From JABJMC01 sp964473745 (GTDB taxonomy: Bacteria > Patescibacteriota > Gracilibacteria > UBA1369 > UBA12473): a DNA stretch of 15,605 bases. Positions 7,097 to 13,817 of this stretch are shown in pieces. The stretch spans positions 1 to 15,605 of the forward strand of contig CAYYQE010000023.1 of the NCBI GenBank assembly GCA_964473745.1, in the 5' to 3' direction. The notes under the pieces were generated by a model. The model was not told the origin of the DNA. It worked only from the letters and a program-made list of their open reading frames with translations, and searched no databases. Numbering within the stretch: the stretch's first letter is position 1; each line of letters opens with the position of its first letter. The position numbers and the translations under genes were made by a program.

Positions 7097-9547
7097 TTAT
7101 TGATCAATTTGTTCTGTCTGACTTTTATCACCTGTCCGCCAGGCTCTTCCTTCAGACTGCCATTCTTTTTGCTTACGTCTGGCCGCTTGATAAGTGCGGC
7201 GAGCACCTGCTTTTCCTTTGTTTCCACTTTCTTCCAGCCAAGTAACGATAGCATCGACTTGTTCTTTTTTTTCTATTCCCCATCCCTGAATGTCTTTAGA
7301 TAGAGCAAGATAGTAATCACGTGGGATGGCAATTTTATCACCAACGACTTGTAAGAAATCAGCTGTAAACTCGGCTCCGGCACCAGCCAGAGCGACAATT
7401 GCTTTGTCTACTTTGGCACCAGCTTCGTTAGCAGCAAGGATTGCTTCGCCGGCTTTAGTTCCTCCCCAACGGGATAAAGCTTCTCCTTGATCCACTAAAC
7501 CTTGGGCAAAGGCTTCGGCTCTTTCACCGTGCTTTTTCATAACAGCGACGGCGGCATCAATTTCGCCTTCAACCCACGTTTCAGCAGAAGCAACTAGGGG
7601 TTCTATGTAACTGTTAGCTTCTAATCCGGCACCAACTAAGGTATCGAAAACCGCTAACCCAATACTTGTACCTTTTTCGAGTATTTCAATTCCTTTTTTA
7701 TCGATAGCAAAAGCTATAGCTTTAAATCCTTCTTTCCCACTATCAATAATATCTGTTAAGCCCTTTATTCCGTCTTCTCCCCATTCACTTATGTCATCAG
7801 CTATCGCTTCGGCATAATCTGCTATGTCTAGGCCCATACCAAGAGCGGTGTCTAGAAGAGCTAGAGCATTTTCGGCTCCAGTCGCTAGGATTTTCTCGCT
7901 TTTACTAAGTAAATTCTTTGCAAGGGCTTTTCCGGCGGCGCCCTGTTCTTTAGCAAACGTAACAGCGTCAGCAATTTGCGCGTCACCCCATTCATCAATT
8001 CTGCCTACTAGGTCTTTGGCAAATTTTTCCGCGGCTGCTCCTTGAGCAAGCCCTATATCTGCGGCTGCTTTATAAAGCTCCCAACCTTTATCTACGGCTA
8101 ACCCAGGAAGAGCTGCTCCCTGTTCTAATAGACCTTCGGCAAATACTTTAGCGGCCTCTCCATGTTCTTTGATTATTGGTAAGGCGGCGTCAAATTGTTC
8201 ACCACCCCAGTCAGCGGCACTTTTAGCTAATACTGTCATCAACACCGGGACTGCCGCCACTCTGAGCGTCAAAGCGGCTCCCAAAAGGATAAATGGCAAA
8301 GCCGGAAGGACTAAAGCTAGAGCGGCTACATATTTTGCCTTACTAGCTAGAGCTTCGACCATAGGTTTAGCTGATTCACCTTTTTCTTGAATATAATCAA
8401 CGACTGCTTGCGCTTCTGTTGCTCCCCAACTTTCAATACCGGCAACTACTGCTTCGACTACTTTTTTAGTGTCTTTTCCAAATTCTACGGCTAGATCGAC
8501 AAGATCAAGACCCTCTGCAATTCCGATACCAACAATTCGGGCGGCCTCATTAAGAAGACCATCCACAAAAACACCGGCATCTTTTTGGGCGTCTCTGACA
8601 ATTCCTATTCCCTTAGCTAACTGAGCATCACTCCAAGTACCAATGCCACGTGCGGCTTCTGTCCAAAATTCTTTTGTTAGCAGTTCGGAACCCGTTTCCG
8701 CAACAGAAAGAACTAGCTCAGCTCCCCCGGCAGCAATTGCGAGAAGAATCTTTTGTGTATCTAGTCCTATTTCCTGACAACCTTCAATAATTTGTTTGGC
8801 CATTTCTCCGGTCCAATTCCCAGCTGATTCAGCCAAATCACCTACAAATTTTTGAGCATCTCCTCCCAAGTCTTGAACTACTCTTAAATAAGGAAGGGCC
8901 TTATCGGCTCCCCAAGAAGCAATATCTGAACCTTTTTCTACTAAAAGATCTTTCACTTGGTCTGGGAGACCAATGCCTTTTTCGATGCCTTTTTCAGCTA
9001 AATCCATAAGCTGGTCGGCTCCCCAAGAGGAAATTTCCATTAAATCACCTACTCCGGCTAATCCCGCATCCAAAACATCATGAAAGCCTTGATCTACTAA
9101 GGTGCTTACTTCTCTTAGCTTCTGGCCCAATGCTTTTTGTAGGTTAGCCAAGGCTTGCTCGGCACCTCTTTTAGCTTCTAGTAAATCCTCTTTTGGTCCA
9201 TTTAGAGCTTCACCGACGCCTTGAGCAACGCCCCCGGCAAATTCTCCTAATCCAGTAGCAGCCGCGTCGTATTGTTCTCCTACCCAGGCAACTAAACCAT
9301 CCACACTTCGATCTACTACATCGACAATTGTTTGACTTTCGAGTTCATCAATTCTGGCGTCTTGCTCCTCTATTTGGCGGATTAAGTCTTCGACCTCTGG
9401 GCAACCGCAAAGAGATTCGGCGTAATCGTCACCTCCAGGGCCACCATCCATAGCTTCTAAAACAGCACCTTCGCCACCGGCTTCGCCATAATAGAGAAAA
9501 CGTGGTTTTTCTGAAAATAAATTGTGAACGGGGTTGAATTTTTCCAT
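7097..9547 (-). CDS. Large Ala/Gly-rich alpha-helical repeat protein, unrecognised (816 aa)
   Basis: I do not recognise this family. Start chosen at the ATG 9547-9545: the frame opens further to a TTG at 9607, but that TTG is part of the -35 box of the gene's own promoter. Layout in 816-aa numbering: a polar N-terminus with a CGCPE cysteine pair (47-51); a short predicted coiled coil (about 51-77); then tandem helical units, most starting with a Trp-Gly pair. Tryptophans at 374, 447, 520, 589 and 658 mark units of 73, 73, 69 and 69 residues. One unit carries a strongly hydrophobic stretch (about 407-441, with LVLPALPFILLGAALTL), which could be a membrane hairpin. The tail (about 776-816) is rich in Lys and Arg. 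There is no signal peptide. The low-complexity amphipathic helices suggest a solenoid, scaffold or membrane-associated structural protein. No catalytic motif was seen. Confidence 0.9.
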   Translation of the reverse strand: MEKFNPVHNLFSEKPRFLYYGEAGGEGAVLEAMDGGPGGDDYAESLCGCPEVEDLIRQIEEQDARIDELESQTIVDVVDRSVDGLVAWVGEQYDAAATGLGEFAGGVAQGVGEALNGPKEDLLEAKRGAEQALANLQKALGQKLREVSTLVDQGFHDVLDAGLAGVGDLMEISSWGADQLMDLAEKGIEKGIGLPDQVKDLLVEKGSDIASWGADKALPYLRVVQDLGGDAQKFVGDLAESAGNWTGEMAKQIIEGCQEIGLDTQKILLAIAAGGAELVLSVAETGSELLTKEFWTEAARGIGTWSDAQLAKGIGIVRDAQKDAGVFVDGLLNEAARIVGIGIAEGLDLVDLAVEFGKDTKKVVEAVVAGIESWGATEAQAVVDYIQEKGESAKPMVEALASKAKYVAALALVLPALPFILLGAALTLRVAAVPVLMTVLAKSAADWGGEQFDAALPIIKEHGEAAKVFAEGLLEQGAALPGLAVDKGWELYKAAADIGLAQGAAAEKFAKDLVGRIDEWGDAQIADAVTFAKEQGAAGKALAKNLLSKSEKILATGAENALALLDTALGMGLDIADYAEAIADDISEWGEDGIKGLTDIIDSGKEGFKAIAFAIDKKGIEILEKGTSIGLAVFDTLVGAGLEANSYIEPLVASAETWVEGEIDAAVAVMKKHGERAEAFAQGLVDQGEALSRWGGTKAGEAILAANEAGAKVDKAIVALAGAGAEFTADFLQVVGDKIAIPRDYYLALSKDIQGWGIEKKEQVDAIVTWLEESGNKGKAGARRTYQAARRKQKEWQSEGRAWRTGDKSQTEQIDQ
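7280..9027 (-). repeat. Region encoding about ten degenerate W-G helical repeat units
   Basis: Within the 816-aa gene the protein repeats a pattern: Trp-Gly, acidic/Gln, about ten helical residues, EKG or EHGE, then a second helix with Ala and Leu. Examples are SWGADQLMDLAEKG, SWGATEAQAVVDYIQEKG, DWGGEQFDAALPIIKEHG, EWGDAQIADAVTFAKEQG and EWGEDGIKGLTDI. Full units are 69-73 residues. Early units and the one at the RWGG site are half that size (33-37), which suggests a basic unit of about 35 residues that was duplicated. At the DNA level the copies have diverged. Confidence 0.75.
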
Positions 9548-9578
9548 TTGTTTGGGTTTTAAATTTTTACTTCTTTTT

Positions 9579-9607
9579 ATTATAACATTTTTTAGTTTGT
9601 TTTGCAA
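9579..9607 (-). promoter_or_regulatory. Strong promoter for the 816-aa repeat-protein gene
   Basis: On the minus strand TTGCAA (9607-9602), a 17-bp spacer and TATAAT (9584-9579), preceded by TGT (extended -10). Predicted transcription start is near 9572, leaving a leader of about 25 nt before the ATG at 9547. This fixes the translation start downstream of the TTG at 9607. Confidence 0.82.
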
Positions 9608-9615
9608 GGGGGCTT

Positions 9616-9649
9616 TTGACTTCCTTCTAAAAATCCGTCATTTTATAAG
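9616..9649 (+). promoter_or_regulatory. Possible promoter for the bactofilin-like gene
   Basis: TTGACT (9616-9621) and TATAAG (9644-9649) on the plus strand. The 22-bp spacing is longer than normal, so an alternative weak -35 (TTCCTT, 9621-9626, 17-bp spacing) may be the one used. It lies back to back with the minus-strand promoter of the 816-aa gene, so the 126-bp intergenic region serves both directions. Confidence 0.4.
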
Positions 9650-9660
9650 AGACAAAATTT

Positions 9661-9668
9661 AACCTCCC
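9661..9668 (+). promoter_or_regulatory. AACCTCCC leader motif before the bactofilin-like start
   Basis: AACCTCCC ends 5 nt before the ATG at 9674. The same octamer at the same distance precedes pflB (11526-11533). It occupies the place of a Shine-Dalgarno sequence but has the opposite sense. Function is inferred from position only. Confidence 0.45.
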
Positions 9669-9673
9669 AAAAA

Positions 9674-10861
9674 ATGACCTTTCCCCGCAAATTTATTGCT
9701 ATTTTTAGTTTAGCGCTATTTGGCTCGCTACTCTTTGCAACAACAGCCAACGCTCTTATCCTTCGCGCCAGTGATGAACTGTTTTTTGATGAATATGTAA
9801 CTGAAGATGTGTATGTAGCCGGTGGAAACGTGACTATTCAACAAGATGTCGAGGGAGATTTGTTTATTGCGGGGGGCGACGTAACAGTTAACGGGATTAT
9901 TAATGGTGATTTATTTGTGGCTGGAGGCAATATTTTGATAAATGAAGAAATAAAAGATGATGTGCGAATAATTGGTGGGGCCTTAACTTTGAATCGCAAT
10001 GTTGGCGGTGATGTGATTTTGATTGGTGGAACTATGGACCTGGCCCAAGCCGCGGAAGTTGCCGGAGATGTTATTTCCCTTTCTGGACGGACAAACCTGT
10101 ATGGGACAGTGAATAAGAGTGTGCGTGGGATTATGGGACGTCTTATTTTGGGAGGAACGGTAAATGGTGATGTTGATGTTCGCGTCACCGAAAAACTAAT
10201 CATGCTAAATGACGCGCATGTGGTGGGAAATGTTAAATATTTTGCCCCAGAAAAGATTGAAGATCACGGGGCAGTAATTGATGGCGAAATTTCTTTTAAT
10301 GAAATTTTATCTAGCGGAGATAAAGTGAAAGAAGGTTTTCGGGATTTGCTATCGAGCGGTTCAATACTTGGGAAGCTTTGGAGTTATCTTTCATTGCTTT
10401 TGATTGGATCTTTATTTGTTGGATTTTTCCCAAATTTACTTCACCGCGCCAGCACTCGAATTAAAACTAAAGCCGCAAAATCTTTTGGAGTTGGATTTTT
10501 GGTTTTTGTGTTGGGTGGAACAATTTCGGTAATTGCCGCGTTCACTGTTATTGGTGTTCAATTGGCGTTTATTGTAATGGCCTTATTATTTGTTTTGGGT
10601 GAACTGGGACGGGTTACCGCGGGATATTTTATTGGATCGCTTATCATCCGTGATAAGACCAAAAAAGGAACACAGAAAAAGCGAGTTTTCTTCCGTCACT
10701 TTGGGGTGCTGGCCCTGGGTGTTTTGATCTTAAAAATCGTCTCTTTTGTGCCGGTTTTAGGATGGGTTGCTGGCTTTGTATTCTTTATAACTGGTGCGGG
10801 AGCTCTGTTCTTGGCGCTACGCACTACTTATCGAGAATTGATTAAGTCTAATTCGTTGTAG
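9674..10861 (+). CDS. Secreted bactofilin-like (polymer-forming) protein with C-terminal membrane domain
   Basis: 395 aa. Signal peptide 1-27 (core IAIFSLALFGSLLFATTA, ending ANA). Residues about 40-210 are a right-handed beta-helix-like series with the repeating pattern GDLFIAGGDVTVNG, for example DVYVAGGNVTI (45-55), 61-74, 78-91 and GGDVILIGG (111-119). This is the bactofilin or polymer-forming cytoskeletal pattern. The C-terminal part (about 236-382) holds four to five membrane helices. Classical bactofilins are cytoplasmic polymers; here the signal peptide would place the beta-helix outside the membrane with the helices as anchor, so a cell-surface scaffold is inferred. The 149-aa membrane-protein gene follows by 25 bp and is probably in the same operon. 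Confidence 0.88.
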   Translation: MTFPRKFIAIFSLALFGSLLFATTANALILRASDELFFDEYVTEDVYVAGGNVTIQQDVEGDLFIAGGDVTVNGIINGDLFVAGGNILINEEIKDDVRIIGGALTLNRNVGGDVILIGGTMDLAQAAEVAGDVISLSGRTNLYGTVNKSVRGIMGRLILGGTVNGDVDVRVTEKLIMLNDAHVVGNVKYFAPEKIEDHGAVIDGEISFNEILSSGDKVKEGFRDLLSSGSILGKLWSYLSLLLIGSLFVGFFPNLLHRASTRIKTKAAKSFGVGFLVFVLGGTISVIAAFTVIGVQLAFIVMALLFVLGELGRVTAGYFIGSLIIRDKTKKGTQKKRVFFRHFGVLALGVLILKIVSFVPVLGWVAGFVFFITGAGALFLALRTTYRELIKSNSL

Positions 10862-10886
10862 TTAACCTTCTGCCACCACCCACTCC

Positions 10887-11336
10887 ATGACAATTTTAGA
10901 GATAATTTGGGGCATCAAAACGCAAGCTATTTTTGATGTGTGGAGTTTTGAGCATCTTATTAGTGGTGTCTCTTTTGGAAGTGCGGTCAAAAAAAAGAAT
11001 CATAAAATTCTTGGCAGGCTTTTGGGGCGAAAAAAACATGACCTTCATTCCTATTATTTTGGGATTATGGGGATTGCGGCGGTGGCGTATTTGTGGGAGA
11101 CGATTGAGCACTATTTAGAAATTGGTTTGGGTGGTGAATGGCTGGAATACTGGTTTCAGGGTGTGGAGTTTTGGCCGAACCGCATTGTGGCGGATCCACT
11201 ACTCATGATTTTGGGTTATATAATTGCCAAAAAATACCCAAAGATCATATGGCCGATTCGGGTACTTTCAATTACCTGGGTGGTTGTTCATTTATTTGTG
11301 TTCCCACATTCAATGTACTTGCACGAGATAGCGTGA
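10887..11336 (+). CDS. Small polytopic membrane protein, unrecognised (149 aa)
   Basis: Hydrophobic segments lie at about 56-81, 99-116 and 119-144, plus an amphipathic N-terminal stretch (about 3-33). Conserved-looking polar residues sit inside or beside these segments: FEH (21-23), WETIEHY (70-76), and NRIVADPLLMILGY (98-111). The spacing of acidic and His residues in helices loosely recalls small VanZ- or YjdF-like membrane proteins, but I cannot assign a family. A basic loop (35-50, KKKNHK and GRKKHD) is probably cytoplasmic. It lies 25 bp after the bactofilin-like gene and ends in TGA, which forms part of a hairpin. No Shine-Dalgarno sequence; the leader is C-rich. Confidence 0.78.
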   Translation: MTILEIIWGIKTQAIFDVWSFEHLISGVSFGSAVKKKNHKILGRLLGRKKHDLHSYYFGIMGIAAVAYLWETIEHYLEIGLGGEWLEYWFQGVEFWPNRIVADPLLMILGYIIAKKYPKIIWPIRVLSITWVVVHLFVFPHSMYLHEIA

Positions 11337-11357
11337 GGGGAATGTGTCCCCCTCACG
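11332..11357 (+). terminator. Hairpin at the end of the 149-aa membrane-protein gene
   Basis: A perfect 9-bp stem CGTGAGGGG / CCCCTCACG (11332-11340 and 11349-11357) with an 8-nt loop, overlapping the TGA stop codon. A T-run (11373-11376) follows only after 15 nt, so it is not a classical intrinsic terminator; it may instead be a 3'-end stabiliser or attenuator. Confidence 0.5.
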
Positions 11358-11374
11358 AACTCCCCCACAATGTT

Positions 11375-11477
11375 TTCTCGAAAATAAGTTTCGCTAAACT
11401 TCGCTTTTTCACATTATGGGGCCCACAAGACCCAAATGTTCAAAAGCTCGCCGTGAAGCTCAACCTATTTTCGAGAA
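11375..11477. repeat. Inverted repeat flanking an 80-nt intergenic segment upstream of pflB
   Basis: TTCTCGAAAATA (11375-11386) and its exact reverse complement TATTTTCGAGAA (11466-11477). The pairing continues inward by three base pairs after one mismatch. The enclosed segment holds further short complementary pieces. Together with the hairpin at 11332-11357 this makes most of the 202-bp gap potentially structured. No known riboswitch or RNA family was recognised. Confidence 0.6.
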
Positions 11478-11498
11478 GTTTTTATTTAAATTTTCAAA

Positions 11499-11507
11499 TG
11501 CTATACT
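11499..11507 (+). promoter_or_regulatory. Extended -10 promoter for pflB-pflA
   Basis: TGC directly before TATACT (11502-11507) gives an extended -10; no good -35 is seen at 17 bp (TTTTTA). Predicted transcription start is near 11514, with a leader of about 25 nt to the ATG at 11539. Confidence 0.6.
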
Positions 11508-11525
11508 GATACTTGAAAAAATCTA

Positions 11526-11533
11526 AACCTCCC
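11526..11533 (+). promoter_or_regulatory. AACCTCCC leader motif before pflB
   Basis: Identical octamer and identical 5-nt distance to the ATG as at the bactofilin-like gene (9661-9668); AACCTTCC at 4 nt precedes the beta-CASP gene. Likely a start-site element of this genome; function unproven. Confidence 0.45.
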
Positions 11534-11538
11534 TTTAT

Positions 11539-13815
11539 ATGCCTTCAAAAAAACCTAAACTCCCGAAAGTTTATTCGGGTTTTAAACCTGGAAAATGGCT
11601 TACTGCCATTGATGTCCGGGATTTTATTCAAAAAAATTATAAAGTCTACAAGGGCGATGAATCTTTTTTGAAACCAACGGCAGCCAAGACCAAACGGCTC
11701 TGGAAAAAAGTTGAAAAACTGCAAAAGCAAGAGTTCAAAAAAGGCGGAGTTCTGGGGATCGACACCAAAACCGCCTCTACCATCATCAGTCACAAGCCGG
11801 GTTACATTGATAAACGAAATGAATCAATTGTGGGGTTACAGACTGATAAAGCGCTAGTGCGGGCGCTCAAACCACTAGGTGGCGTAAGGTTGGCGCGGCG
11901 CGCTTGTGAATCTTATGGTTACAAATTAGATCCCAAATTAGAGGCTCTCTATAGTAATCATGTTAAAACTCATAACAGTGCGGTTTTTGATATTTATTTG
12001 AATTGGGAGGAGTTTTTTACTCCTGAAAAGCACAATTTATTCCGCAAAAAGGGAATTATTACGGGGCTGCCGGATAACTATGGACGCGGGCGAATTATTG
12101 GTGATTATCGAAGGGTTTCTTTGTATGGGGTTGATCATTTAATTGCGGAGAAAAAGAAAGAGTTGAATGCGAAATGTTTGTATATGAATAATGAGAACTT
12201 ACGCTTGCGTGATGAGGCACACGATCAGATTCAGTCCCTGAAGGATTTGAAAACTATGGCTGCTGGTTATGGCTGTGACATTGGTCGACCAGCCGAAGAT
12301 ACTAAAGAGGCAATTCAGTGGCTTTATTTTGGATATCTAGGGGCGGTTAAGCAGCAGGATGGTGCGGCCATGAGCTTTGGGCGCATTGATTCTTTTATTG
12401 ATATTTACGCCGAGCGTGACCTGCAAAGTGGCAAATATAGTGAAATGGAAGTTCAGCATTTTGTGGATGATTTTGTAATAAAACTCCGTTTAGTGCGACA
12501 TTTGCGCGTCCCCCAATATAACGCTCTTTTTGCCGGTGATCCGACTTGGGTTACTTGTGTACTCGGTGGGATGGGCAAGAATAATAAGACGTTGGTTAGT
12601 AAGACTTCGTTCCGACTGCTGCATACTTTGGAAAACTTGGGGCCAGCACCAGAACCAAATTTAACAGTTTTGTGGTCGCATCGATTGCCGCAGGGCTTCA
12701 AAGATTACGCCTCTAAAATTTCGATTGAATCGAGTTCAATTCAGTTTGAAAATGATGAACTTATGCGACCGCATCATGGCGATGATTATGGGATTGCGTG
12801 TTGTGTTTCGGCTATGGAACTTGGTAAGGAAATGCAGTTTTTTGGGGCACGATGTAATTTACCTAAATTGTTGTTGTTGGCGATTAATGAAGGGCGAGAT
12901 GAGATGGATGATGAGTTAATTGTGAAGGGGGTTCCAAAACTCAAGCATCAAAAACCACTCAAATACGACGAGGTTAAAAAAGAATTTTTTAAGCGCATGG
13001 ATTGGCTCTGCAAAATGTATGTGGAGACCATGAATATTATTCACTACAGCCATGACCGCTATAATTACGAGTCGGAACAAATGGCGTTGCATGACTTAAT
13101 AATTCATCGGTATATGGCGTTTGGAATTGCCGGAATTTCGATTGTAACTGATAGTTTGTCGGCCATTAAATATGCCAAAGTTACGCCGGTTCGCAACAAA
13201 AAAGGCGTGGCTAAGAGCTTTAAAATTGTAGGTGAATATCCAGCTTTTGGTAATGACGATGACCGCGTGGACAAGATTGGGGTGGAGGTTATTCGCAAAT
13301 TTATTCAGACTTTGCGCAAGTTCCCGACCTACCGTGGCGCCGAGCACACGGTTTCACTACTTACCATTACGGCGAATGTAGTTTATGGCCACCACACTGG
13401 GGCCACACCAGACGGCCGCAAAGCCGGTGAACCGTTTGCACCAGGAGCAAACCCCATGCACAACCGCGATAAATCCGGCGCCCTGGCCTCACTTAATTCC
13501 GTGGCCAAACTCAAATACGACTATTGCCGCGATGGGATTTCCAATACGTTCTCCATTACTCCGTCCAGCCTTGGAAAATCTGAAGAACAACGTATTGCTA
13601 ATTTACGCGGGATGTTAGATGGCTATTTTCACAAAGGAGGCCATCACTTAAATGTGAATGCGCTTGATCGAAAAACGCTTGAAGACGCCATGAAAAATCC
13701 TGCTAAATATCCGCAACTAACTATTCGAGTTTCTGGTTACGCAGTGCACTTTATCAAACTCACCAAAGAGCAACAAAAAGAGGTGATTTCTAGGACGTTT
13801 CATAAAACTTTTTAA
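11539..13815 (+). CDS. pflB: Formate C-acetyltransferase (pyruvate formate-lyase)
   Basis: 758 aa, against 760 in E. coli PflB. It is a cytoplasmic glycyl-radical enzyme that converts pyruvate and CoA to acetyl-CoA and formate without oxygen. The adjacent active-site pair Cys421-Cys422 lies in GIACCVSAM, which separates true PFL from diol dehydratase and other glycyl-radical relatives having one cysteine. R438 in QFFGAR and W337 in DPTW match conserved substrate-pocket residues. The radical Gly733 sits in RVSGYA near the C-terminus, followed by LTKEQQKEVISRTF as in E. coli. The N-terminal ~75 residues are unusually lysine-rich. pflA follows after 2 bp. The gene has its own extended -10 promoter behind a structured intergenic region. 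Confidence 0.97.
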   Translation: MPSKKPKLPKVYSGFKPGKWLTAIDVRDFIQKNYKVYKGDESFLKPTAAKTKRLWKKVEKLQKQEFKKGGVLGIDTKTASTIISHKPGYIDKRNESIVGLQTDKALVRALKPLGGVRLARRACESYGYKLDPKLEALYSNHVKTHNSAVFDIYLNWEEFFTPEKHNLFRKKGIITGLPDNYGRGRIIGDYRRVSLYGVDHLIAEKKKELNAKCLYMNNENLRLRDEAHDQIQSLKDLKTMAAGYGCDIGRPAEDTKEAIQWLYFGYLGAVKQQDGAAMSFGRIDSFIDIYAERDLQSGKYSEMEVQHFVDDFVIKLRLVRHLRVPQYNALFAGDPTWVTCVLGGMGKNNKTLVSKTSFRLLHTLENLGPAPEPNLTVLWSHRLPQGFKDYASKISIESSSIQFENDELMRPHHGDDYGIACCVSAMELGKEMQFFGARCNLPKLLLLAINEGRDEMDDELIVKGVPKLKHQKPLKYDEVKKEFFKRMDWLCKMYVETMNIIHYSHDRYNYESEQMALHDLIIHRYMAFGIAGISIVTDSLSAIKYAKVTPVRNKKGVAKSFKIVGEYPAFGNDDDRVDKIGVEVIRKFIQTLRKFPTYRGAEHTVSLLTITANVVYGHHTGATPDGRKAGEPFAPGANPMHNRDKSGALASLNSVAKLKYDYCRDGISNTFSITPSSLGKSEEQRIANLRGMLDGYFHKGGHHLNVNALDRKTLEDAMKNPAKYPQLTIRVSGYAVHFIKLTKEQQKEVISRTFHKTF

Positions 13816-13817
13816 AT

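Noticed and set aside
7280..9027. DNA tandem repeat or CRISPR-like array in the 816-aa gene
   Set aside because: Periodicity is visible only in the protein; DNA copies are diverged and there are no constant repeats with spacers.
9548..9607. TTG start adding 20 residues to the 816-aa repeat protein
   Set aside because: The TTG is part of the TTGCAA -35 box, and transcription should begin near 9572, downstream of it.
9838..10203. 121-codon minus-strand open frame inside the bactofilin-like gene
   Set aside because: Antisense shadow made of S/T/P/I-rich sequence created by the repeated AGG codons on the coding strand.
2654..11336. TGA read as glycine (code 25)
   Set aside because: TGA ends two genes at family-appropriate or sensible lengths and does not occur in frame inside the long genes.
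11387..11465. tRNA or known riboswitch inside the inverted repeat upstream of pflB
   Set aside because: A GTTCAAAA stretch recalls a T-loop, but there is no pairing stem, acceptor or anticodon arm, and no known riboswitch core.
11138..11509. 123-codon plus-strand open frame overlapping the 149-aa membrane-protein gene and the intergenic region
   Set aside because: Cysteine-rich, irregular composition with no domain; it is a shifted-frame shadow that runs through hairpin sequence.
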